This document shows positions 9,683 through 18,017 of a DNA stretch of 64,000 nt, piece after piece (position 1 is the first letter of the stretch; each line of letters opens with the position of its first letter). A model generated the notes under the pieces. That model had not been told where the DNA came from. It was given only the letters and a program-made list of their open reading frames with translations, and searched no databases. The stretch is from assembly GCF_900105455.1 (NCBI RefSeq), contig NZ_FNSF01000002.1, forward strand, positions 551,501-615,500, written 5' to 3'. Source of the DNA: Tenacibaculum sp. MAR_2009_124 (GTDB taxonomy: Bacteria > Bacteroidota > Bacteroidia > Flavobacteriales > Flavobacteriaceae). The position numbers were made by a program, and so were the translations under genes.

Positions 9683-9892
9683 TTAAAACTGGTACATGTG
9701 AGCTTTGTTCAAAAACTCACTCATTTTTTGATCTAGTTGATTATTAAGTTTAGCCGTTTTGCTTTCTTCTTCGACCACTTTCTTGGCGATTTCAATAATG
9801 GTTTTTTTCTCTCTATTTTCACGTTGCTCTTTGGTAGAGTAACGCTTTTTTCTGAAAAACCTTCTTAATATTTTGGCTATAAGTTTTTTCAT
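9683..9892 (-). CDS. Small basic hypothetical protein
   Basis: I do not recognise this 69-residue protein. It starts with a very basic, weakly hydrophobic segment (MKKLIAKILRRFFRKKR) that could be a membrane-associated amphipathic helix. The rest is charged and helical. It lies 6 bp after the stop of the four-helix membrane protein and is read in the same direction, which supports translation from the same transcript. No function can be assigned. Confidence 0.45.
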   Translation of the reverse strand: MKKLIAKILRRFFRKKRYSTKEQRENREKKTIIEIAKKVVEEESKTAKLNNQLDQKMSEFLNKAHMYQF

Positions 9893-9898
9893 AAATAG

Positions 9899-10717
9899 TT
9901 AAACGTCTTTTAGAGTGGTTAGAATATCATTATCAAAGGCATCGGCGTTTTCTCTTACCGTGTCTGTTGCCAACATGGCTTTGTCATTTCTTTCAGCATA
10001 CAGCGCTTTTAGCGCCACTCTTGGGTAGTGTATAGTTTTTATTTTATCGATTAAAGACAGTTGCTTTAATATAATGTCATCTTTATAAGTATAATTCTTT
10101 ACTAAAAAGTAGGTGAAAAAAGTAGCAAGGCAGGCGCAAACTAGAATCATTAAAATATAGCTGTTTTTGGAGAAATCACTTTGAGTTAAAAATATTAAAT
10201 GGATCATCCAAAAAAAAGATACAGCTATACCTGTCAAGGAAATGAATTGAAAACGATAGGTGCTGCCATTGACAATATCGTCATACAAGGATTTACAACT
10301 AAAAAACATAAGAGCAGATACTAAACCAAAAACAAAAATCCAAAAGTGAAAACTCTTTCTCCCACGGAAAGAATGTTCATCAACATATTTTCGTTTTGTT
10401 CTAGTGTATTCTCTGAGTTGTTCGTTAGACAGTTCTTTATGCGTTGTATAGTCTTTAATGAGTTTTTCTGAAAGAACTAGGATTGAATCTCTGTTTAATG
10501 TTACATTTAAATCTTTTTGGTAATTTTCTAATATCTCTATTGTACCTAAATCTCTTTTATCGATTATTGTTTTATATTTTTTTTTGTGGTTTAAGTACTT
10601 TTCAGAATTGGGAGCAAAAAATATATGAAATAAAGACAAGGTCACTAGAATAAAAGCGACCGAGCCTTTTATTATGATATTGATGTTTTTAATCACCAGT
10701 CTCTTCGTCCTCTCCAT
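9899..10717 (-). CDS. Unrecognised membrane protein with four predicted transmembrane helices
   Basis: I do not recognise the family. The sequence shows one hydrophobic segment near the N-terminus (IIIKGSVAFILVTLSLFHIFF), then a charged extracytoplasmic or cytoplasmic domain of about 95 residues, then three further hydrophobic helices (around FWIFVFGLVSALMFF, GIAVSFFWMIHLIFL and YILMILVCACLATFF), and a charged C-terminal tail. The start is uncertain: ATG at 10717 or 10720 or GTG at 10696 are all possible and all overlap the end of the upstream lipoprotein gene. The far-upstream start at 10795 would duplicate most of the lipoprotein frame and is less likely. It probably acts with the lipoprotein in front and the small basic protein behind. 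Confidence 0.65.
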   Translation of the reverse strand: MERTKRLVIKNINIIIKGSVAFILVTLSLFHIFFAPNSEKYLNHKKKYKTIIDKRDLGTIEILENYQKDLNVTLNRDSILVLSEKLIKDYTTHKELSNEQLREYTRTKRKYVDEHSFRGRKSFHFWIFVFGLVSALMFFSCKSLYDDIVNGSTYRFQFISLTGIAVSFFWMIHLIFLTQSDFSKNSYILMILVCACLATFFTYFLVKNYTYKDDIILKQLSLIDKIKTIHYPRVALKALYAERNDKAMLATDTVRENADAFDNDILTTLKDV

Positions 10718-10886
10718 CATCTTTACTTCCTTCATCATCTGGGTCGACGCATGAGAAGATGTCGAGTTGTGTATTTTCTTCTGTTTGTTGTTCATTTTTA
10801 TTTAAATCCTCTAATGAATTATCTGTACAATTTACAAATAATACCATCGTAAAAACAAGTGCGAAAAGTGTAATAAGTTTTCTCAT
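10689..10886 (-). CDS. Small acidic lipoprotein
   Basis: A 65-residue predicted lipoprotein. The lipobox region MRKLITLFALVFTMVLFVNC gives a lipidated Cys20. The mature part is only about 45 residues, very acidic and Asp/Glu-rich (DPDDEGSKDDGEDEE), with one further cysteine (Cys46). Short acidic lipoproteins of this general look are frequent in Flavobacteriaceae, but I know of no assigned function. The acidic tail could bind calcium, which is inference. It overlaps the start of the downstream membrane-protein gene, which suggests translational coupling. Confidence 0.7.
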   Translation of the reverse strand: MRKLITLFALVFTMVLFVNCTDNSLEDLNKNEQQTEENTQLDIFSCVDPDDEGSKDDGEDEETGD

Positions 10887-11279
10887 GATTACTTCAAAAT
10901 TTTATATTAATAGTGAAGTAAAGTTAGAACATTAATTAAATCTGTTCGCTTGTTATTTTCTGTTAATCAGTACCCATACCGAAATAACGTCAAACTTAGG
11001 GTGTTTATCTTATAGTTACAATACCTATTTACCCTAGATGTTTTTTAAGGGTTTTCCCTAGTTTTTATTATTTAAATAAACGAAAGAAATAAAACTGAAA
11101 TTTTTGATTTTCATTAAAAAGAATCTAATTAATTGGAAGTATGGGTTTTATAGAATAGGGTTTTTCGTAAAGAACTAAACTTTAGGCTATGATCAAATTG
11201 AAGGCTTTAGAGAAAAAGAGCCAAAATGAAACAATTTGGTAAGTTTTGTTAAAAATGGAAGAATATACTTATAAAATCA
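10887..11279. other. Gene-free intergenic region
   Basis: About 390 bp of AT-rich sequence lies between the lipoprotein start and the terminator of the OmpA gene. Both neighbouring genes are on the minus strand, so this must hold the lipoprotein operon promoter. I see no perfect TAnnTTTG match, no coding region and no repeat. Confidence 0.4.
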
Positions 11280-11309
11280 AAAACCGAGCATTGCTCGGTT
11301 TTCTTTTTT
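11278..11309 (-). terminator. Terminator of the OmpA-family gene
   Basis: AAAACCGAGCA paired with TTGCTCGGTTTT (about 11280-11302) forms a compact hairpin about 45 bp after the OmpA stop codon. Its arms supply T-runs on both strands. Confidence 0.8.
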
Positions 11310-11347
11310 GATCTTTGTTAGAACGTAGTAAGTTAGAACTTTATGGG

Positions 11348-12448
11348 TTATTGGTTAACAACTCTAAATGTCGTTCTACGATTTGCTGAGTGCTCTCTTT
11401 CAGTACAAGAAACACCATCGGCACATCTATTTGTTAATCTATTTTCACCGTATCCATTCGCTGATAATTGACTTGGGTTAATTCTTTTTGAAATCAAATA
11501 GTTAACAACAGCTTGCGCTCTTCTTTCCGATAATGATTGGTTACTGGTTTTTGATCCTCTAGAATCTGTATGAGACTCTATAGCAACAGCTACTCCATCT
11601 TTTAGTATTGGTAATAGTCTACCATCTATAATTCTTTTAGCTCCGGCAGTTAACGTTGCACTACCTAAATTCCAATTGATAGGAAGTGGTGTGTTTTCAA
11701 CTAATTTACATTCAACTTCTTTCCATGAAGTCAATCCTCCTTTTGATACTAAAACTTCTTTAGTTACGGTTTTGTATTTAGCTGCAACTGTAACTTCTTC
11801 TTGCCAAGCGTCTTTTTCTAATACCGTTTTCTTTACGTCTTTATAAACAGCAGGTATTTCTATTTCTCTTACGCTTGGAGGACTTGTCATTACTCTCCTG
11901 GTATACGTTTTATCGAAACCATTTACAGGAGTTTTTTCTGTTGAAGCATCACTTGATAGCTTTGTGATAGGAATCGTTTCAAAATTGGCTGGAATAGGTT
12001 TATAACACCAATATCTACAGTCATTAGGATCGCTTGATTCACAATCAGGAGCTTTTTCGCTCATTTCCCAACGAGCAGATGCCGCTTTTGTTTCAATAGT
12101 TTCTGAATCTGAAACAAAACTAGCTGGTACTACCCTTAGTTTATTGGCATCTTCTTTTGCAGTATAAGAAATTGATTTATTTTCCCAAACAGCAGGAACA
12201 ATCTCTAAACGTTTGCCAGCTTCTTTTACTAATACTTTTTCTGTTACTGTTTTATATGCTGCAGGATAGGTTACAATTTTTTTGTAAGCTGGTGCAACTT
12301 CTATTTTTACTTCCTCGTTTTTCCAAACATCAGGAGTTTTACATCGCACATAACATTTCCCTGGTTCTGGATTGCTAGGTAAATCTTGAGCAGAGGCCGT
12401 TGTTATTGCTAGAGCAAATGCCCCAATCAAGAATAATTGATTTTTCAT
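11348..12448 (-). CDS. OmpA-family outer-membrane protein with internal YKTVT-type repeats
   Basis: The ATG at 12448 gives a clean signal peptide ending at ASAQ. The longer frame to 12481 adds an unhelpful charged leader. The C-terminal OmpA domain (about residues 255-366) contains the peptidoglycan-binding pattern VAIESHTDSRG, SLSERRAQAVVNYL and GYGENRLTN, and should tether the protein to the cell wall. The central part consists of imperfect repeats with PAxYK.V and KTVTxxVLVxxxG cores (for example AAYKTVTEKVLVKEAG and AKYKTVTKEVLVSKGG), a layout I have no named domain for. Several cysteines at the N-terminus and middle could form disulphides. It is monocistronic, with its own terminator and a good -7 element. 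Confidence 0.8.
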   Translation of the reverse strand: MKNQLFLIGAFALAITTASAQDLPSNPEPGKCYVRCKTPDVWKNEEVKIEVAPAYKKIVTYPAAYKTVTEKVLVKEAGKRLEIVPAVWENKSISYTAKEDANKLRVVPASFVSDSETIETKAASARWEMSEKAPDCESSDPNDCRYWCYKPIPANFETIPITKLSSDASTEKTPVNGFDKTYTRRVMTSPPSVREIEIPAVYKDVKKTVLEKDAWQEEVTVAAKYKTVTKEVLVSKGGLTSWKEVECKLVENTPLPINWNLGSATLTAGAKRIIDGRLLPILKDGVAVAIESHTDSRGSKTSNQSLSERRAQAVVNYLISKRINPSQLSANGYGENRLTNRCADGVSCTEREHSANRRTTFRVVNQ

Positions 12449-12519
12449 AAGATAAAAATATTTGTGATTAAATGGTTTCACTTTTATGACCCTTCAAGGG
12501 AAGTTAAGTCACATATACA

Positions 12520-12527
12520 CAAATATA
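12520..12527 (-). promoter_or_regulatory. Putative -7 element for the OmpA gene
   Basis: The minus strand reads TATATTTG, a match to TAnnTTTG about 72 bases before the ATG at 12448. No convincing -33 TTG is present. Confidence 0.4.
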
Positions 12528-12565
12528 TAAAAAACAGCGAGTTGTTAAAGGAATGTTAAAGTTTT

Positions 12566-13459
12566 TTATAACTTATTGAAATATAAACTTTTAATGATTC
12601 CGTCTGACAAGCCTATTTTAGGTACGAAAATTTTTCTTGCTCCACTCCATTTCATTGCTGAAAGGTAAATTTTCGTCGCAGGAATAATCACATCTGCTCT
12701 GTCGGGGTTTAATCCTAATTCAGAAATTCGTTCTCGATAAGACATCTTTTTCAAAAACTGATACTGGGCATTTAAATATATATAGGAAATTGGTTTTCCA
12801 AGTTCACGCCCCGACATTTTAAAAAGTTTGTTAATATTGCCGCCTGATCCAATTAATGAAATTCGCTTGTAATCTTCTGTATTTTCCTCAATCCAACGTT
12901 GCACTTTTTTAAAGATTAATTTATTTTCAGCTTTTGCGTTATTAATTAATCTCACAGTTCCTATTTTAAACGATTTAGAGTTCACAATTTTCCCTTTCGA
13001 AAATAAAGTGAATTCGGTACTACCTCCACCAACATCTACATATAAGTACGTAGAATCCGATTTAATCAAAGAACTCAAATCAGTTGATGAAATGATTGCC
13101 GCTTCTTTTTTACCATCGATAATATCAATGTCAATTTCGGTTTCTTTTAAAATTTTATCTACTACTTCTTTACCATTAGAAGCTTCTCGCATGGCCGAAG
13201 TAGCACAAGCTTTGTATTTTGAAACACCATGAACTTTCATTATTAATTTAAAAGCATTCATGGCATCAATCATTCTGTCAATATTTCCATCAGAAATTTG
13301 TCCACTAACAAAAGCATCGGCTCCCAGTCGGATAGGAACACGAACTAAGGATGACTTTTTGAACTGAGGTTCTGCATCTTCGCTTTCTATAATATTTGCA
13401 ACTAACAATCTTACCGCATTCGAACCAATATCTATGGCACCGTACTTTGTTATTTTCAA
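12566..13459 (-). CDS. ppx: Ppx/GppA-family exopolyphosphatase
   Basis: A phosphatase of the Ppx/GppA family in the ASKHA (actin-like ATPase) fold, acting on polyphosphate or guanosine pentaphosphate. The phosphate-1 motif YGAIDIGSNAVRLL is at the N-terminus, a phosphate-2 motif VDVGGGSTEFTLF sits in the middle, and LIGSGGNINK follows. At 297 residues it is the short two-domain form without the C-terminal HD-like domain of E. coli Ppx. It is the last gene of a pdxH-SixA-Ppx run, 11 bp after the SixA-like gene. In many Flavobacteriaceae polyphosphate kinase is nearby, but it is not in this window. Confidence 0.85.
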   Translation of the reverse strand: MKITKYGAIDIGSNAVRLLVANIIESEDAEPQFKKSSLVRVPIRLGADAFVSGQISDGNIDRMIDAMNAFKLIMKVHGVSKYKACATSAMREASNGKEVVDKILKETEIDIDIIDGKKEAAIISSTDLSSLIKSDSTYLYVDVGGGSTEFTLFSKGKIVNSKSFKIGTVRLINNAKAENKLIFKKVQRWIEENTEDYKRISLIGSGGNINKLFKMSGRELGKPISYIYLNAQYQFLKKMSYRERISELGLNPDRADVIIPATKIYLSAMKWSGARKIFVPKIGLSDGIIKSLYFNKL

Positions 13460-13470
13460 AATGTAATATT

Positions 13471-13959
13471 TTATCTATGATACTTTGGAAATTCAACCAA
13501 AACAGTAGTTCCTTTTTTGATATCTTTCCAATGTTTTTCGTTAAACTTAATTCCAATTACACCACAGGTTGGTACATGAGCAAGAGGTTTGTTTCCAAAT
13601 TTGTTTACAAATGTATTAATTCCATGGTCATGGCTAAAGACTATGGCGCTACTGAAACCGTCATCAAGAGCTTTTACAGTTTTTACTAAGTATCCATCAC
13701 TGAAACTGTAAAGTTGACGTTTAATTTGTAGGTTCGATAAAGGATAGTCAAAGTTTTCGCAAAATATAACCGCAGTATGCAGGGCTCTATTGGCGCTACT
13801 AGAAACAAAAACATCGGGTTTTTTAAGTTTCTTTGCCAATATTTTTGATAGTAAATGCGCATCGTTGATACCCCGTTTTTTTAACGGTCTATCAATATCT
13901 TTTACGCCATCATATTCCCATGATGACTTTGCGTGTCTAACAATATATATTGTCTTCAT
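13471..13959 (-). CDS. SixA-like histidine phosphatase
   Basis: A small (162 aa) histidine-phosphatase-superfamily protein. The catalytic RHA motif is at the N-terminus (IVRHAKSSW), with the second conserved histidine in FSHDHGI. SixA-type members remove phosphate from phosphohistidine on signalling proteins; others act on small metabolites. The length fits SixA rather than phosphoglycerate mutase. It lies between pdxH (30 bp) and ppx (11 bp), so it is probably cotranscribed with both. The exact substrate cannot be read from the sequence. Confidence 0.85.
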   Translation of the reverse strand: MKTIYIVRHAKSSWEYDGVKDIDRPLKKRGINDAHLLSKILAKKLKKPDVFVSSSANRALHTAVIFCENFDYPLSNLQIKRQLYSFSDGYLVKTVKALDDGFSSAIVFSHDHGINTFVNKFGNKPLAHVPTCGVIGIKFNEKHWKDIKKGTTVLVEFPKYHR

Positions 13960-13989
13960 GTACGTTTTAAAGGATGTGTAAATATAAAA

Positions 13990-14637
13990 CTAAGGAGCTA
14001 AACGTTCAAGTTTCCAAGAAAAATCTTTTTGTAAAGTATATCTGATTCTATCATGTAAACGATTTGGACGCCCTTGCCAAAACTCAATTGAAACAGGTTT
14101 TACTATAAAACCGCCCCAATGTTCAGGTCTAGGTATTTCAATATCTTTAAACTTCTTTTCATAGCTTGAAAGACTCCCCTCTATTTCCTCACGAGAAGAA
14201 ATTATTTGACTTTGATTTGAAGCCCATGCCCCTAATTTACTACCATCGGGCCTAGATTCAAAATAACCATCAGATAAATTAGAAGGAACCTTTTCTGCTT
14301 TTCCTTTAATGATTATTTGCTGTTCCAAAGCTGGCCAAAAAAATGACAAACATACTTTATCGTTTTCAATAATAGCCCTCCCTTTCTCTGATTCGTAATT
14401 GGTGTAAAAAATAAAACCTTCCCAAGTGTATTTTTTTAAGAGAACAATTCTATTTTTTGGAAAACCATCAAAACCTAGTGTTGAAACATTCATAGCATTA
14501 GCTTCTTCTACCATTCCAGATTCGTCGGCATTTAAAAACCAATTTCTGAATAACTCTATAGGAGTTTCTGGGCAATTTTCTTCTAGCAACTCATGCTTTT
14601 CGTAAGACTTTCGGTAATTACTTAAATCGTGCGCCAT
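13990..14637 (-). CDS. pdxH: Pyridoxine/pyridoxamine 5'-phosphate oxidase
   Basis: An FMN-dependent enzyme that oxidises pyridoxine or pyridoxamine 5'-phosphate to pyridoxal 5'-phosphate in the cytoplasm. The 215-residue length matches the family. Recognisable segments are LSNYRKSYE at the N-terminus, GFPKNRIVLLK, the FMN/substrate-binding GFIFYTNYESEKGR, the dimer region LGAWASNQSQII and the C-terminal EFWQGRPNRLHDRIRY motif. It is the first gene of the run with the SixA-like phosphatase and ppx. Confidence 0.95.
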   Translation of the reverse strand: MAHDLSNYRKSYEKHELLEENCPETPIELFRNWFLNADESGMVEEANAMNVSTLGFDGFPKNRIVLLKKYTWEGFIFYTNYESEKGRAIIENDKVCLSFFWPALEQQIIIKGKAEKVPSNLSDGYFESRPDGSKLGAWASNQSQIISSREEIEGSLSSYEKKFKDIEIPRPEHWGGFIVKPVSIEFWQGRPNRLHDRIRYTLQKDFSWKLERLAP

Positions 14638-14780
14638 TACATCATTTTTTTTATCTCTGTAAAATTACTTATTTAATTGTGAAAAAACGAGAGTGACAAT
14701 AGTGAAATATTATAACTGTTAGCATAAATAAGACATATGTATCAAGCAAGTTGGTGAATCAACAATTAAAAACTTTCAAT

Positions 14781-14984
14781 TTATTTTTCTGTTTCTTTCA
14801 GTTTATTTTTTCCTCCTAAAATGAATAGAGCAAGTCCGAGAACAACAAAAGAAATCTTTATAACCCAAGCCATAGTTTTTCCCCAATCATATATCCAAAC
14901 TAAAAGTTTAGGTACTCTGCCTATTAAACCAAGAATAATTGCAAATACTCCAAATAATGCAATGTATGTTCCAATTTTTCTCAT
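14781..14984 (-). CDS. Small two-helix membrane protein
   Basis: A 67-residue hypothetical protein with two hydrophobic helices (GTYIALFGVFAIILGLIG and WVIKISFVVLGLALFILGG) and a short charged C-terminal tail. No signal peptidase site is seen. Small proteins with this pattern occur widely in Flavobacteriaceae without assigned function. It is on its own, about 140 bp before pdxH. Confidence 0.55.
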   Translation of the reverse strand: MRKIGTYIALFGVFAIILGLIGRVPKLLVWIYDWGKTMAWVIKISFVVLGLALFILGGKNKLKETEK

Positions 14985-15135
14985 CAGTATGTTTTTTGTT
15001 CAATTTGTTTCAGTCTGATATAAAAGTACTAAATCAAAATAGTAAGAAGAGGAATAAGGGTAAAATTGTTTTATAGTATTTGAGTTTTTAACAAATAAAG
15101 CAAGATTTGTATAGTACGTAGCAAGAAATGTAAGG

Positions 15136-15164
15136 TTGCATTATACCTCTCTTATCTACTTTTG
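15136..15164 (+). promoter_or_regulatory. Bacteroidetes-type promoter for the TonB/DUF2141 operon
   Basis: TTG at 15136-15138, an 18-bp spacer and TACTTTTG at 15157-15164 match the Bacteroidetes sigma-ABfr consensus (TTG, 17-19 bp, TAnnTTTG). It predicts a 5' leader of about 100 bases before the ATG at 15269. Confidence 0.65.
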
Positions 15165-15202
15165 AAGCTATACAGTTCGTCATTTAAAAACAACAACTGG
15201 GT

Positions 15203-15228
15203 ATCTCTTTTTAGTAGAAGAGATTTTT
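15203..15228 (+). promoter_or_regulatory. Leader hairpin with T-tract (possible attenuator)
   Basis: ATCTCTT (15203-15209) can pair with AAGAGAT (15218-15224) and is followed by TTTT. It lies inside the predicted leader between the promoter and the receptor start. A second small inverted repeat (ACACTT/AAGTGT, 15234-15248) lies just before the start codon. The function is not known. Confidence 0.35.
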
Positions 15229-15268
15229 CTGTTACACTTTTGAAGTGTCAAAATAAGCAAGAAACAAG

Positions 15269-17428
15269 ATGAAACAAATACTATTTACTGCGGCATTAAT
15301 TTTAACAACTCTCTTCGGTTATTCACAAACAGTTATTTCAGGAAAAGTAACTGATAAGAAAGGAGAACCTATTATGGGAGCCAATATTTTTTTAGAAGGT
15401 ACTTATGATGGAACATCTTCTGATGAGGAAGGCAATTTTAGTTTTTCTACTGAAGAAAAAGGCGTTCAAACATTGTTGGTTTCGTTTATTTCTTTTGAAA
15501 CTTATAAAAAAACCGCCAATGTTTCACAGTTTAAAAGCTTAGGAATAAAACTTAGAGAGAATGTAAATACTCTAGATGCTGTGACCATAAATGCGGGAAC
15601 TTTTGAAGCTGGTGATAATGCAAAAGTAACAGCCTTAAAACCTTTAGATGTTGTAACAACAGCAAGTGCTCTAGGAGATTTTGTTGGAGCCATTCAAACT
15701 TTACCAGGTACGACTACAGTTGACGAAGATGGCCGTTTATTTGTTAGGGGAGGAGAAGCTGAGGAAACTCAAATATTTGTTGATGGTATTCGTGTATTTA
15801 CACCTTATGCACCCACAGCAAGAAATATCCCAACAAGAGGTCGCTTTTCTCCATTTTTATTTAAAGGGTTTTCTTTTTCTACAGGGGGATATTCTGCAGA
15901 ATACGGTCAAGCTTTATCGAGTGTTTTAGAAATGAATACTGTTGATGCTCCTACTCAAGAAAAAACAGATATTTCGCTAATGACAGTTGGTGCGGGGCTA
16001 GGAAATACTCAAATATGGGGAGACAATTCATTAAGCTTTAATGCGTCTTATATAAATTTAGGGCCTTATCAAGAAATTTTTCCAGATCGAAATACATGGA
16101 ATCGACCTGTGCAATCTGCTAGTGGAGAAATGGTATACAGGTATAAAACGGGTGACACTGGTTTACTGAAGTTATATAGCGCCTTTAGTTATGCTGATTT
16201 CGATTTAATTCAAGATGATATTAATTTTAAAGATGGTTTTCGTTTCGGACTCAATAATAGGAATTTGTATTTCAACGGCTCTTATAGAGATAGATTAGGC
16301 GATGGTTGGAAAATTTCTGGTGGATTGAGCTATACGAATGATGTTTCAAAAGTAACTGTTGTTGATGATAAAATTAGAGATGATGAGAATTCAATTCATG
16401 CCAAAGTAAAACTTCAGCATAAAGTATCTAATCGATTCAAGATTAATTTTGGAGCGGAGTATTTCTTAACCTCGTTTAAAGAAGAATTTGACGGGTTTTC
16501 AACGGGAGAATTTCAGACTAAATTTAAAAATGATATCGCCGGCGCTTTTGTAGAAACGGATATTTATTTTTCTAAAAGATTGGCATCAAAAGTAGGAGTT
16601 CGTTTTGAGAATTCAGGTTTGTTAAATCAAATAACTGTTTCTCCAAGACTTTCTCTTGCTTATAAAACAGGTAAAAATGCACAGATGTCTTTGGCTTATG
16701 GGCGTTTTTATCAGAATCCGAGAAACGAATATTTAAAATTTGCCAATAATTTAAAAGCAGAACAAGCAACTCATCTTATAGCTAACTATCAATATGTACA
16801 CAATAAACAAATTTTTAGAATAGAAGGCTATTATAAAGGGTATAATGATTTGGTGAAGTATGATTCGGAGTTTTTATTACCATCAACAAATTTCACTAAT
16901 GAAGGAAATGGATATGCAAAAGGGATTGATGTTTTTTGGAGAGATGGTAAGAATATTAAAAATACAGAATATTGGTTGTCATATTCTTATTTGGATACGG
17001 AAAGAGATTATAAAAATTTTCCAACAAAAGCAACTCCTGGTTTTGCGGCTTCTCATAACATGTCGGCTGTTGTAAAACATTTTCTAAAAGATTGGAAAAG
17101 TCAGTTAGGGTTGAGTTATAATTTTGCTTCCGGAAGAAGGTATACCAATCCAAATAATGAAGGATTTTTAAATGAGAAAACCATCAATTATAACTCTTTA
17201 AGTTTTAACTGGGCGTATCTATTAAGTCAACAGAAAATATTGTATTTCTCAGTAAATAATGTTCTTGGGACACAAAATGTATTCGGATACAATTATAAAA
17301 ACACACCAGATACAAATGGACTCTATGCTAGACAGGCAATTACTCCTGCAGCAGATACTTTCTTTTTTGTGGGATTCTTTTGGACAATTAGTGATAATAA
17401 AAAGGATAATCAACTAAATAACTTGTAA
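15269..17428 (+). CDS. TonB-dependent outer-membrane receptor
   Basis: A 719-residue receptor with signal peptide (ending at GYSQ), an N-terminal CarboxypepD_reg-like domain (GKVTDKKGEPIMGANIF), a TonB plug region (LGDFVGAIQTLPGTTTVDEDG...LFVRGGEAEETQIFVDGIR) and a beta-barrel. It is smaller than SusC-type receptors and has no SusD partner. It is the first gene of a probable operon with a DUF2141 protein and a TPR-like periplasmic protein. The order TonB receptor plus DUF2141 recurs in Flavobacteriaceae, but the ligand cannot be told from sequence alone. Confidence 0.9.
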   Translation: MKQILFTAALILTTLFGYSQTVISGKVTDKKGEPIMGANIFLEGTYDGTSSDEEGNFSFSTEEKGVQTLLVSFISFETYKKTANVSQFKSLGIKLRENVNTLDAVTINAGTFEAGDNAKVTALKPLDVVTTASALGDFVGAIQTLPGTTTVDEDGRLFVRGGEAEETQIFVDGIRVFTPYAPTARNIPTRGRFSPFLFKGFSFSTGGYSAEYGQALSSVLEMNTVDAPTQEKTDISLMTVGAGLGNTQIWGDNSLSFNASYINLGPYQEIFPDRNTWNRPVQSASGEMVYRYKTGDTGLLKLYSAFSYADFDLIQDDINFKDGFRFGLNNRNLYFNGSYRDRLGDGWKISGGLSYTNDVSKVTVVDDKIRDDENSIHAKVKLQHKVSNRFKINFGAEYFLTSFKEEFDGFSTGEFQTKFKNDIAGAFVETDIYFSKRLASKVGVRFENSGLLNQITVSPRLSLAYKTGKNAQMSLAYGRFYQNPRNEYLKFANNLKAEQATHLIANYQYVHNKQIFRIEGYYKGYNDLVKYDSEFLLPSTNFTNEGNGYAKGIDVFWRDGKNIKNTEYWLSYSYLDTERDYKNFPTKATPGFAASHNMSAVVKHFLKDWKSQLGLSYNFASGRRYTNPNNEGFLNEKTINYNSLSFNWAYLLSQQKILYFSVNNVLGTQNVFGYNYKNTPDTNGLYARQAITPAADTFFFVGFFWTISDNKKDNQLNNL

Positions 17429-17564
17429 GAAAAATGAGTGTTTTTTTGAGTTTGCTATGAAATCAAACAGTTCAGCCTAAAAATCCTACAATTGGGGAAC
17501 TCAGTTTTCTTAAAACTTAAGAATAGAAAGATATTTGAATAACAACTATAAAAATTAAGTAATC

Positions 17565-17984
17565 ATGAGCAAAATAGTAATCACACTTACCTTGTTTTTA
17601 GGAGCAACTTATATGGCAATTGCCCAAGAAACGTACAAAATAACTGTTGAGTTTTCTGGTATGAAAACAGATAAAGGAAACCTATATGTTGGACTTTATG
17701 ATAATGCTGCAAGCTTTTTAAAAAATGGAATTCAAAACAAATTAGTTTCTGTAAAGGGTAAGAAAGCTAAAGTCGTTTTCGAAGGAGTGAAGCCAGGAGA
17801 ATATGCTATATCTTCTTTTCATGATGAAAATGATAATAAAAAAATGGATACTAGAATTTTTGGAATTCCAAAGGAGCCAGTAGGACTGTCAAAAGATGCA
17901 AAAGGGTTTATGGGGCCTCCAAAATACAAGGATGCGAAATTTATTGTAGATAAAGATATCACGCTTAAAATTAATATGTATTAA
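17565..17984 (+). CDS. DUF2141 periplasmic protein
   Basis: A 139-residue exported protein with signal peptide (ending at AIAQ) and one DUF2141 domain. The typical features are the FSGMKTDKGNLYVGLYD opening, the central VKPGEYAISSFHDENDN motif, and the FGIPKEPVGLS segment near the end. DUF2141 is a beta-sandwich of unknown function often beside TonB receptors. It lies 136 bp after the receptor and 33 bp before the next gene. Confidence 0.85.
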   Translation: MSKIVITLTLFLGATYMAIAQETYKITVEFSGMKTDKGNLYVGLYDNAASFLKNGIQNKLVSVKGKKAKVVFEGVKPGEYAISSFHDENDNKKMDTRIFGIPKEPVGLSKDAKGFMGPPKYKDAKFIVDKDITLKINMY

Positions 17985-18017
17985 AATAATTTAACTAAAA
18001 ATATTAAACATAATCAC

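Noticed and set aside
13396..13689. 97-residue plus-strand frame over the ppx/SixA junction
   Set aside because: Both minus-strand genes there have clear catalytic motifs, so this is an antisense shadow.
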